A DNA stretch of 64,000 nucleotides from Lachnospiraceae bacterium KGMB03038 (GTDB lineage: Bacteria; Bacillota; Clostridia; Lachnospirales; Lachnospiraceae), in the NCBI GenBank assembly GCA_007361935.1, contig CP041667.1:1013501-1077500 (forward strand), written 5' to 3'. Positions 42,810-50,867 of the stretch are shown here, in pieces. The notes below the pieces were generated by a model. That model did not search any database and had not been told where the DNA came from. It saw only the letters and a program-made list of their open reading frames with translations. Numbering within the stretch: the first letter of the stretch is position 1; every line of letters begins with the position of its first letter. The position numbers were made by a program, and so were the translations under genes.

Positions 42810-43397
42810 ATGCGTAGAAAATGGAGAAAAATTTATCTGTTGGCAGTGTGGATGGTACTTGTGACAGCGGCAGGCTGTCGGGATGAAAAGAAAGAGGAGA
42901 TTCCTCTGGAGGAAGCACAGACCCAGGAAGACGAGACGGGATCGGAAAGCGCCAAGAAGCAGGAGGAAGAGAAGATTTATGTCCATGTCTGCGGGCAGGT
43001 CAAAAGTCCCGGAGTTTATGAACTGCCGTCAGAAAGCCGCGTCTACCAGGCATTGGATGCTGCGGGAGGAATGACGGAAGAAGCGGCGTCCCAGCAGGTA
43101 AATCAGGCGCAGAAACTTGCGGACGGACAGCAGATCTATGTGCCCTCCGCGCAAGAGGCGGAGAATTCTTCGGGACAGCCGGGGCAGAGTCCCGCGGCGG
43201 ACGACGGGAAGGTGAATCTAAATACCGCCGATAAGGAAGAACTTATGACTCTTTCCGGGATCGGAGAGGCAAGAGCGGAAGCAATCCTGGAATACAGAGA
43301 AGAAAAAGGGGGCTTTCAGTCCGTAGAAGAACTGAAAGAGATCGATGGGATCAAAGACGGGATATTCGGCAAGATAGAAGATCAAATCAAGATTTGA
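42810..43397 (+). CDS. comEA: ComEA-type DNA-binding protein (lipoprotein, SLBB + helix-hairpin-helix)
   Basis: A 195-residue exported protein. The N-terminus is a lipoprotein signal (hydrophobic YLLAVWMVLVTAAGC, lipid on Cys at about residue 23). Residues about 53-110 form an SLBB domain (IYVHVCGQVKSPGVYELPSESRVYQAL), and the last 60 residues a double helix-hairpin-helix (VNLNTADKEELMTLSGIGEARAEAILEYREEKGGF) that binds double-stranded DNA. In competent bacteria ComEA captures DNA for ComEC. Most ComEA proteins are anchored by a single helix; the lipid anchor is a variation. It starts the operon ending in comEC. Confidence 0.93.
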   Translation: MRRKWRKIYLLAVWMVLVTAAGCRDEKKEEIPLEEAQTQEDETGSESAKKQEEEKIYVHVCGQVKSPGVYELPSESRVYQALDAAGGMTEEAASQQVNQAQKLADGQQIYVPSAQEAENSSGQPGQSPAADDGKVNLNTADKEELMTLSGIGEARAEAILEYREEKGGFQSVEELKEIDGIKDGIFGKIEDQIKI

Positions 43398-43411
43398 CAG
43401 GGGAGACAAGT

Positions 43412-44101
43412 ATGAGCAAAAAGGTATTGGTCGTGGATGATGAAAAACTGATCGTAAAAGGAATCCGTTACAGCCTTGAGCAGGACGGCATGGAGGTGGA
43501 CTGCGCCTATGACGGAGAAGAGGCGCTGAAGCTGGCAAGAGAAAATGATTATGATATTCTGCTCCTGGATGTGATGCTTCCTAAGCATGACGGATTTGAG
43601 GTATGCCAGCAGATCCGGGAATTCTCTGATGTGCCGATCGTTATGCTGACGGCCAAGGGGGACGACATGGATAAGATCTTGGGACTGGAGTACGGAGCGG
43701 ATGATTACATAACAAAACCTTTTAATATTCTTGAAGTCAAAGCCCGTATTAAAGCGATCATGCGCCGTACCGGAAAACGGCATGAAGAGAAAGACAGCCG
43801 CAAGGTCGTGATAAAAGGCGATATGAAGATCGACTGTGAAAGCAGGAGAGTGATCATTGGGGAGCGGGAGATCAACCTGACGGCGAAAGAATTTGACCTT
43901 TTGGAACTCCTGGCGACGAATCCGGGCAAGGTATACAGCAGGGAGAATCTTTTGAATATTGTGTGGGGATATGAGTATCCCGGCGACGCAAGAACGGTAG
44001 ATGTACATATCCGGAGACTCCGGGAGAAGATCGAGGCCAATCCAAGTGATCCGAAATATGTATATACCAAGTGGGGAGTGGGTTATTATTTCAGGGGTTA
44101 A
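43412..44101 (+). CDS. OmpR/PhoB-family response regulator
   Basis: A 229-residue regulator. The receiver domain has the acidic pair D9-D10, phosphoacceptor Asp53 (ILLLDVMLPKHDG), and the Thr/Lys switch residues in MLTAKG and YITKPF. The C-terminal winged helix starts near residue 130 (INLTAKEFDLLELLATNPGKVYSRENLL ... RTVDVHIRRLREKI). Start at 43412 by GGGGAG. It lies 14 bases after comEA and its end overlaps the kinase gene, so it is the partner of that kinase. Confidence 0.95.
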   Translation: MSKKVLVVDDEKLIVKGIRYSLEQDGMEVDCAYDGEEALKLARENDYDILLLDVMLPKHDGFEVCQQIREFSDVPIVMLTAKGDDMDKILGLEYGADDYITKPFNILEVKARIKAIMRRTGKRHEEKDSRKVVIKGDMKIDCESRRVIIGEREINLTAKEFDLLELLATNPGKVYSRENLLNIVWGYEYPGDARTVDVHIRRLREKIEANPSDPKYVYTKWGVGYYFRG

Positions 44102-45524
44102 GAAATATATCAAAATCGGCAGATTAAAGAGTCTCCGCTTTCGGATCATTGTCCTGATCATTCTGGCGGGCATGGTGCCTGGCCTGATCATGCGGGCAGT
44201 GATCTTAAGCGGTTATGAAGACTATGCGGTCCAAATGCGGACTGCTGAGATACAGAATCAGTGTACTATTCTCTGCGACCGGCTGAGCAATGTGGATTAT
44301 TCAAGCGGGGTCGCGTCGGAGGTCATCCAGACAGAACTTACCCAGATGACGAATATTTATAATGGACGGGTCATGATCATCAACGGTGATTATCAGATCG
44401 TGGAAGATACCTATGATATGGACGAGGGAAAGACCATCATATCAGAGGATGTGATCCGCTGTTTCCAGGGACAGGGAACCAGCCAATATGATGCCGGGAA
44501 CAAATATATCGAGATTACATCTCCGATTCTGGACGGATCTTCCGAAGGAGTGACAGGAGTTATGCTGATAAGCGTTTCTACCGATGTGATCGCGGATCAG
44601 CTGGCAGTTCTGGAGGGACAGACATGGGCGGTCTGGGCGGTTACGGCATTGGTGGCAGTGCTGCTTGCGGTAGGAGCAGGCTTTTTGATGGTTCGGCCGT
44701 TTAAAAGGATCACCCGGTCCATCGAGGCGGTGACAGAAGGATATGAAGACCAGTATCTCCATGAGAACGCGTATACAGAGACAAAGCTGATCTCAGAAGC
44801 GTTTAACAAAATGTTGGGGCGGATGAAAGTCCTCAATGATTCCAGACAGGAATTTGTGTCCAATGTATCCCATGAATTGAAGACGCCCTTGACATCTATG
44901 AAGGTGCTGGCGGATTCTCTGCTGATCCAGGAGGATGCCCCGGTAGAACTCTATAAGGAGTTTATGGGAGATCTGTCGGAAGAGATCGAACGGGAAAATA
45001 AGATCATCAATGACCTGCTGTCTCTGGTGAAACTGGACAAAACCGCCAATGTGATGAATATCCAGTCGGAGAATATCAATGAATTGGTAGAGAAGATCCT
45101 AAAAAGGCTCCGTCCTATCGCGGCCAGCCAGAATGTAGAGGTAATCTTTGAAAGCTTCCGGCCCGTTACGGCGGAAGTGGATGAAGTGAAGCTTTCTCTG
45201 GCAATCTCTAATCTGGTGGAAAACGCCATTAAATATAACAAAGAATCTGGGTGGGTCCACGTGTCTTTGAATGCGGACCATAAGTTCTTCTATCTGGAAG
45301 TGGCGGATTCCGGTATTGGTATTTCAAAACCGGATGTAGAGCATATTTTCGAACGTTTTTACCGGGTGGACAAGTCCCGTTCCAGAGAGATCGGAGGAAC
45401 CGGTCTGGGACTTTCTATTGCCAGAAGCGCTGTCGTGATGCACAGAGGAGCGATCAAAGTATTCAGCCAGCCGGGAGAAGGCACGACTTTTACCATACGG
45501 ATTCCGTTGACCTATGTGGCGTAG
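44058..45524 (+). CDS. Sensor histidine kinase (HAMP, HisKA, HATPase)
   Basis: About 488 residues: a first membrane helix (FRIIVLIILAGMVPGLIM), an extracellular sensor of about 140 residues, a second helix (AVTALVAVLLAVGAGFLMV), HAMP (RPFKRITRSIEAVTEG), the H-box EFVSNVSHELKTPLTSM, N-box NLVENAIKYN, G1 DSGIGI, and G2 GGTGLGLSIARS. All catalytic motifs are intact. The start is uncertain: the ATG at 44058 (44-base overlap with the regulator) is the last usable start before the first helix but has a poor ribosome site; the ATG at 44001 is also possible. Translational coupling to the regulator is likely. Confidence 0.93.
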   Translation: MYIPSGEWVIISGVKKYIKIGRLKSLRFRIIVLIILAGMVPGLIMRAVILSGYEDYAVQMRTAEIQNQCTILCDRLSNVDYSSGVASEVIQTELTQMTNIYNGRVMIINGDYQIVEDTYDMDEGKTIISEDVIRCFQGQGTSQYDAGNKYIEITSPILDGSSEGVTGVMLISVSTDVIADQLAVLEGQTWAVWAVTALVAVLLAVGAGFLMVRPFKRITRSIEAVTEGYEDQYLHENAYTETKLISEAFNKMLGRMKVLNDSRQEFVSNVSHELKTPLTSMKVLADSLLIQEDAPVELYKEFMGDLSEEIERENKIINDLLSLVKLDKTANVMNIQSENINELVEKILKRLRPIAASQNVEVIFESFRPVTAEVDEVKLSLAISNLVENAIKYNKESGWVHVSLNADHKFFYLEVADSGIGISKPDVEHIFERFYRVDKSRSREIGGTGLGLSIARSAVVMHRGAIKVFSQPGEGTTFTIRIPLTYVA

Positions 45525-45540
45525 GAGAAAGGAGGACCGG

Positions 45541-46464
45541 ATGAAACAAAAAATCTATTTTTTGCTGCTTTTGACTGCCGTGATATCTCTCCTTGCCGGA
45601 TGCGCGGCAGGCAAAGAGAAGGAAGGAGACGGCCCCTTTCTTTACTATGTCAATACAGATGGGACAGGTTTAGTAAAGCAGGAAGCGGGAGACCTGGATC
45701 AAGAAACGGAGCAGGCGGTGGAATCTATGCTGGAAGAACTTCAGGCCGCTACGGATTCCGTTGATTATAAAAGCGCGTTTCCGCAGGGGGTCGCGGTGGA
45801 AAAGTGCGTGCTGGATGAAGGCAGGCTGGCGCTGTATTTTACAGAAGATTACCAAGAGATGGATCGGGTGTCGGAAGTGCTTTTGCGAGCCGCCGTTGTC
45901 CAGTCGCTGACCCAGATCGAAGGCGTGGATTCAGTAGAGTTTTATATTGGCGATACTCCCCTGGTGGGAAGGGACGGAAATGCCGTGGGAGCTATGACAT
46001 CAGAGGATTTTGTACAGAATGTAGGCTCTTCCCTTCATTCGTATCAGGTGGGAGATTTCAGCCTGTATTTCGCGAATTCTAATGGGGATAAGCTGGTGCG
46101 CAAAGAGGTCCGCATGCGCTACAACAGCAATAATTCGGCAGAGAAAATGATTGTTGAGCAGCTGATCAAGGGCCCTTCCGATGAAGAGCTCCTTCCAACG
46201 CTTCCAGAAGAGACAAGGCTTCTGGGAATTTCCGTCAGAGACGGTGTCTGTTATGTGAATTTCAGCGAAGAGTTTCTGACGGCAGTGGAAAATGTGGATC
46301 CTGAGCTTACGATCTACTCAATTGTGAATTCTATTGCGGGAAGCGGAAATGCGGGGCAGGTCCAGATTCTTGTCAATGGGGAGACGAATATCTCCTATCA
46401 GGGGGCGAACGACATCAGCCAGCCATTTTCCATGAACGCAGATCTGATAGAGGAGGATAATTGA
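45541..46464 (+). CDS. Lipoprotein with two GerMN domains
   Basis: A 307-residue lipoprotein: signal peptide with lipobox LLAGC, then two GerMN (sporulation/germination) domains at about residues 35-165 and 175-295. The second contains KMIVEQLIKGP and GVCYVNFSEEF, typical of the fold. Start ATG 45541 with GAAAGGAGG. It lies 16 bases after the kinase and shares a 4-base stop/start overlap with comEC. A regulator-kinase-GerMN lipoprotein trio is known in Actinobacteria as MtrA-MtrB-LpqB, where the lipoprotein tunes the kinase; a like role is inferred here. Confidence 0.9.
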   Translation: MKQKIYFLLLLTAVISLLAGCAAGKEKEGDGPFLYYVNTDGTGLVKQEAGDLDQETEQAVESMLEELQAATDSVDYKSAFPQGVAVEKCVLDEGRLALYFTEDYQEMDRVSEVLLRAAVVQSLTQIEGVDSVEFYIGDTPLVGRDGNAVGAMTSEDFVQNVGSSLHSYQVGDFSLYFANSNGDKLVRKEVRMRYNSNNSAEKMIVEQLIKGPSDEELLPTLPEETRLLGISVRDGVCYVNFSEEFLTAVENVDPELTIYSIVNSIAGSGNAGQVQILVNGETNISYQGANDISQPFSMNADLIEEDN

Positions 46465-48704
46465 AGAATCGGCCATTATGTTTTATGAGCCTGGCAGTAT
46501 TTTTGATCCTGTGCATCCAGGTCTTTGCCGGAGGAGGAAAGTTTCTGAAAGAGCTTAAGCCTTCTCCGATGGAAACCTGGGGAGAGGAAAAAGAGATTAT
46601 CTGTTTTGCGGGCCAGATCTATCAAAGAGAAACGAAAGAAGATTATCAAATCTTATATCTAAAGGACAATTCTGTAAGGTCTAAGGGACATTCGTTCCAG
46701 ATACCCGGAATCATCGTTTATGACGACAAGAAAAAAGAAATTGCCATTGGAAACCGTCTGGTTGTGGAAGGCCAGGTGTTCCCGCAAGAGGAGGCGCGCA
46801 ATCCCGGAGGTTTTGACCGGCGGCTGTACGACCGCAGGCGGGAGATCTATGGAAGCGTATGGGCCGCCAGGATTCAGGTGACGGACAGGGATACCGATTA
46901 TTTCAGGGAGGGATTGTATCAGTTCCGCCAGATGTGGAGGAAGGGACTGATCGAGACCATGGGAGAGAAAGACGGAACTATCCTGTCGGCTATCCTGCTG
47001 GGAGAGAAGGCGGGAATGGACCCGCAGGTGAAGGAACTGTATCAGGATCAGGGGATTGGTCATATTCTGGCTATATCCGGTTTGCATATTTCCTTCATCG
47101 GTCTTGGCGTATACCAGATCTTTCGGCGCGGGACCGGTTCTTACATAGGGGGCGGAGCGGCAGGAATCATATTCCTTGGTCTGTATGTTCTGATGATCGG
47201 TCTGACAGTTTCGGTAGTGCGGGCGTTTCTGATGTTTCTGTTCAGGATCGGAGCGGATATGACGGGCAGACATTATGACGGCCTGACAGCGCTGTCCTTT
47301 TCCGCGGCGGCGGCAGTCCTTTGGAAGCCCTTATATCTCTTTGACGGGGGATTCTGGCTCTCTTACGGAGCGGTTTTGGGAATGTTGGTCCTGCTTCCGT
47401 ATTTTGAGAGGCTTCCTGTTCAGGGATTTTGGGCCAGCCTTTGCGTCAATCTGATGATCTTTCCGATTCTTGCGTGGTATTTCTTTGAATTTCCACCCTA
47501 TTCTCTGCTCCTAAATCTTCTGGTGATCCCTCTGTTTTCCCTGCTTCTTGTGCTGGGGCTCGCGGGAAGTCTGACGTTTTTTTTCGTGCCTTCTTTGGGC
47601 GAACTGCTGCTGCAGATATGCCGGGGGATCTTCTGGATCTACGAAGAGAGCTGCCGGCTGATGGCGGCGCTGCCTGGTTCGCGCGTGATCACAGGGAAAC
47701 CGGAGATATGGCAGATGGCAGTCTATTATCTTTGTCTGAGCCTTAGTCTGCTCTGCCTGTGGAGGCGGGGAAAGAAGGAGAAGAAGGAAGAAAGCAAAGG
47801 GAAGGACAAGACTAAGGGACAGAGATTGGCGGCGGCGGTAGTTCCTATCCTTTGGTGCATTGGGGCGGGGGTTATTTTATTCCCGCCCGGGCCGCAGGGG
47901 CAGCTGTCTGTTACTGTGCTGGATGTGGGGCAGGGAGACGGGATCTTTATCCGGGATCCAAAGGGCGGCACCTATTTGATCGACGGGGGCAGCAGTACAC
48001 AGGAGCAGATCGGAAAGTACCGGATCGAACCATTTCTTAAAGCAAAAGGGGAGAGCCGGATCGACTGGGTGCTGATCACCCATGGAGATCTGGATCATTA
48101 CAGCGGGGCGGAAGAGCTGATCGAAAGAAGAGATCAGGGGATCACCATAGGAGCATTGGTACTGCCGCCGGAGGAACTATGGGAGGAACATTTGAAAACA
48201 TTGGCGGGAAAGGCAGAAGAAGCGGGAATCCCTGTAATGGTGATCCATCCGGGACAAAAACTTGCCGGCGGGGGAATGACTTTAACCTGTCTGCATCCAA
48301 AAGAGGATTTTGCCGGGGAGCCCGGCAACGAGGCATCCATGGTGCTGGCCCTGCGGTATGGAGATTTTGACCTTCTGCTGACGGGAGATGTGGAAGGGAC
48401 AGGGGAAGAAGTTTTGACGAAAAGACTGAAAGAATCCTATGGAGAAATAAGCTGGGATGTGCTGAAAGTGGCTCATCACGGTTCGGGAAGCTCCACCGGG
48501 GAAGTTTTCCTGGAAGCGGCGCCTCCTGCCTATGCTGTGATTTCTGCTGGAGCAGACAATCGGTATGGTCATCCTCATCCGGATACAGTGGACCGGCTAA
48601 AGAAAGCAGGAAGCAAAGTTTGCTCTACGGCGGATTCAGGGGCGGTGGAGATAGAGACGGACGGGAAAACCATGACTATAACCGGGTTTTTGCAGTTGAA
48701 TTAA
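46461..48704 (+). CDS. comEC: ComEC/Rec2-type DNA uptake channel with metallo-beta-lactamase domain
   Basis: A 747-residue membrane protein: N-terminal OB-like domain (IICFAGQIYQRETKEDYQI), a central competence domain of about ten helices (YQDQGIGHILAISGLHISFIG is the ComEC signature), and a C-terminal MBL-fold domain (VLDVGQGDGIFI, ITHGDLDHYSGAEEL, KVAHHGSGSST). ComEC imports single-stranded DNA; the MBL domain is thought to be the nuclease. The TTG start at 46461 overlaps the previous stop, with AGGAGG 4 bases upstream, which is close; an ATG at 46485 is the alternative. All domains appear complete. Confidence 0.94.
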   Translation: MKNRPLCFMSLAVFLILCIQVFAGGGKFLKELKPSPMETWGEEKEIICFAGQIYQRETKEDYQILYLKDNSVRSKGHSFQIPGIIVYDDKKKEIAIGNRLVVEGQVFPQEEARNPGGFDRRLYDRRREIYGSVWAARIQVTDRDTDYFREGLYQFRQMWRKGLIETMGEKDGTILSAILLGEKAGMDPQVKELYQDQGIGHILAISGLHISFIGLGVYQIFRRGTGSYIGGGAAGIIFLGLYVLMIGLTVSVVRAFLMFLFRIGADMTGRHYDGLTALSFSAAAAVLWKPLYLFDGGFWLSYGAVLGMLVLLPYFERLPVQGFWASLCVNLMIFPILAWYFFEFPPYSLLLNLLVIPLFSLLLVLGLAGSLTFFFVPSLGELLLQICRGIFWIYEESCRLMAALPGSRVITGKPEIWQMAVYYLCLSLSLLCLWRRGKKEKKEESKGKDKTKGQRLAAAVVPILWCIGAGVILFPPGPQGQLSVTVLDVGQGDGIFIRDPKGGTYLIDGGSSTQEQIGKYRIEPFLKAKGESRIDWVLITHGDLDHYSGAEELIERRDQGITIGALVLPPEELWEEHLKTLAGKAEEAGIPVMVIHPGQKLAGGGMTLTCLHPKEDFAGEPGNEASMVLALRYGDFDLLLTGDVEGTGEEVLTKRLKESYGEISWDVLKVAHHGSGSSTGEVFLEAAPPAYAVISAGADNRYGHPHPDTVDRLKKAGSKVCSTADSGAVEIETDGKTMTITGFLQLN

Positions 48705-48724
48705 TTCTTGAAATTTAGTATACT
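48696..48724 (+). promoter_or_regulatory. Promoter for the hydroxy-acid oxidising enzyme
   Basis: TTGAAT (48696-48701), 17-base spacer, TATACT (48719-48724), about 52 bases before the start. Confidence 0.7.
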
Positions 48725-48775
48725 TCTGTAGGAAGAAAAAATTTGAAATCATAGAAAAGAAAGAAGGAATCATTC

Positions 48776-49789
48776 ATGACTTATGAAGAGGTATTACAGC
48801 AGGCAAGAACCTGTATCGGCGAGTATTGTAAAGCCTGTCCGGTCTGCAACGGCAAGGCCTGTTCCAATAAAATCCCAGGACCTGGCGCGAAAGGAACCGG
48901 AACGGTAGCGATCCAGAATTATGAGAAATGGCAGGAACTGTGCATCAATATGGATACCATCTGTGAGAATAAGCCGGTGGATACCAGTCTTTCGATTTTT
49001 GGCCAGACCATGCGCTATCCGATCTTTGCCGCGCCTATCGGATCGATGAAGATGCACTACGGCGATAAGTATGATGATCTGGAATATAACGATATCCTGG
49101 TATCTGCCTGCGCGGACGCTGGTATTGCGGCTTTTACCGGGGATGGAACCAATCCGGCGGTTATGGAAGGAGCCACCAAGGCCATTAAAAGCGCTGGCGG
49201 CCGCGGGATCCCAACGGTGAAGCCATGGGATATCAACACATTGAAAGAAAAGTTCGCGCTGGTAAGAGAATCAGGGGCTTTTGCGGCGGCTATGGATATT
49301 GATGCGGCCGGCCTTCCGTTTTTGAAGAATCTGACCCCGCCGGCGGGAAGCAAGACGGTGGAAGAGCTAAAAGAAGTCGTTGCGGCGGCTGGCGTGCCAT
49401 TTGTGGTAAAAGGGATCATGACGGTGAAAGGGGCTCTGAAAGCAAAAGAAGCGGGAGCCTCCGCGATCGTAGTATCCAATCATGGCGGCCGGGTTCTGGA
49501 TCAGTGTCCGACCACCGCGGAAGTTTTGCCGGAGATCGCAGAAGCGGTGGGAGCGGATATGAAGATCCTGGTGGACGGCGGAATCCGTTCAGGCGTAGAT
49601 GTATTTAAGGCTCTGGCCCTGGGAGCGGACGCGGTATTGATCGGCCGTCCATTTGTGACTGCCGTCTATGGAGCTGCCGCAGAGGGAGTGAACGTGCTGG
49701 TTCAAAAGCTGGCGGATGAACTTGCCGACACAATGGCGATGTGTGGAGCTCACAGTTTGGATGAGATTACGAGGGATATGATCAGATAA
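48776..49789 (+). CDS. FMN-dependent alpha-hydroxy-acid oxidising protein with N-terminal Cys cluster
   Basis: A 337-residue TIM-barrel flavoprotein of the lactate/glycolate oxidase family. FMN and substrate motifs are visible: ivvSNHGGRVLDQCPTT (catalytic His), KILVDGGIRSGVDVFKALALGADAVLIGRPF. The first 30 residues hold five cysteines (C13, C18, C21, C24, C29; C-x2-C-x2-C-x4-C), not found in classical lactate oxidases and suggestive of an iron-sulphur cluster. In an anaerobe, it is more likely a dehydrogenase handing electrons to another carrier than an H2O2-forming oxidase. Substrate unknown. holA starts 3 bases after the stop. Confidence 0.88.
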   Translation: MTYEEVLQQARTCIGEYCKACPVCNGKACSNKIPGPGAKGTGTVAIQNYEKWQELCINMDTICENKPVDTSLSIFGQTMRYPIFAAPIGSMKMHYGDKYDDLEYNDILVSACADAGIAAFTGDGTNPAVMEGATKAIKSAGGRGIPTVKPWDINTLKEKFALVRESGAFAAAMDIDAAGLPFLKNLTPPAGSKTVEELKEVVAAAGVPFVVKGIMTVKGALKAKEAGASAIVVSNHGGRVLDQCPTTAEVLPEIAEAVGADMKILVDGGIRSGVDVFKALALGADAVLIGRPFVTAVYGAAAEGVNVLVQKLADELADTMAMCGAHSLDEITRDMIR

Positions 49790-49792
49790 TCT

Positions 49793-50791
49793 ATGAAAAG
49801 TCTAAATGAAGACATTAAAACAGGACAGTTTAAGCAGGTATACCTCCTCTATGGAGAGGAGGCGTACCTGAAGAAGCAATACAAAGAAAGGCTTATCAAG
49901 GCCATGCTGCCGGAAGGCGATACGATGAACTATGCCTGCTATGAGGGAAAGGGCATCGACAGCGCGGAGCTTATCGATCTTGCGCAGACTATGCCTTTTT
50001 TTGCGGAGCGCAGGCTGATCGTGGTAGAGAATTCCGGTTTTTTTAAGAGTTCTGAGCCGCAGCTTGCCGACTACCTACAAGAGGTGCCGGAGACAGCCTG
50101 CTTTCTTTTTGTGGAAAATGAGGTAGACAAAAGAGGCAGGATGTACAAGGCTGTGAAGGCTAAGGGACGGGCTGTGGAGCTGGGGCGCCAGGATGAGAAA
50201 ACCTTGCTCTACTGGATTGCCGGCTGTATGAAGCGTGAAAGGAAGCAGATCACAGAGAAAGCGGCCCGCCATCTGGTAGAGCGGGCAGGAACGGATATGG
50301 AGAATCTGACCCAGGAGATGGACAAACTATTTGCCTATACTATGGGAAGAAGTCAGATCACGGAAGAGGACATCGATGCGATCTGCACCGTTCAGATCAC
50401 CAACCAGATCTTTGATATGGTGGAAGCAGTCGCGAAGCGGCAGCAGAAGAAAGCCCTGGAATACTACTATGACCTGCTGGCATTGAAGGAACCTCCCATG
50501 CGGATCTTGTATCTTTTGGCCAGGCAGTTCCGGCTTCTTCTGGAAGTCAAAGAATTGATGAAAACCGGCGCGGACAAAGCGCGGATCGCGAAAGTGGCGA
50601 AACTGCACCCTTTTGTGGCGGGAAAATATATGCGGCAGTGCCGGGACTTTAAAAGCGGGGAGCTAAGAAGCGCTATGGAAGAGGCGGCAGAACTGGAAGA
50701 GGCAGTAAAGACAGGGCGGCTGGGAGACCGGATGAGTGTGGAGCTGTTTATTGCTTCCAGGACGAAACAGGCGTCTCCAAGCAGAAACTAG
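49793..50791 (+). CDS. holA: DNA polymerase III subunit delta
   Basis: A 332-residue clamp-loader delta. The N-terminal AAA+-like fold begins VYLLYGEEAYLKKQYKERLIKAML, typical of HolA, followed by MPFFAERRLIVVENS and a C-terminal helical collar domain (LYLLARQFRLLLEVKELMKTG). Delta lacks a functional Walker A, as here. It opens the sliding clamp in the replisome. It follows the flavoenzyme by only 3 bases, so they share a transcript by layout, not by function. Confidence 0.95.
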   Translation: MKSLNEDIKTGQFKQVYLLYGEEAYLKKQYKERLIKAMLPEGDTMNYACYEGKGIDSAELIDLAQTMPFFAERRLIVVENSGFFKSSEPQLADYLQEVPETACFLFVENEVDKRGRMYKAVKAKGRAVELGRQDEKTLLYWIAGCMKRERKQITEKAARHLVERAGTDMENLTQEMDKLFAYTMGRSQITEEDIDAICTVQITNQIFDMVEAVAKRQQKKALEYYYDLLALKEPPMRILYLLARQFRLLLEVKELMKTGADKARIAKVAKLHPFVAGKYMRQCRDFKSGELRSAMEEAAELEEAVKTGRLGDRMSVELFIASRTKQASPSRN

Positions 50792-50867
50792 CAAGCAGAA
50801 ACTAGATTGAAGACTTACGCGGCAAACTTAGTTTGATAGAAATGATACCAGGAAGAAAGGACAGACA

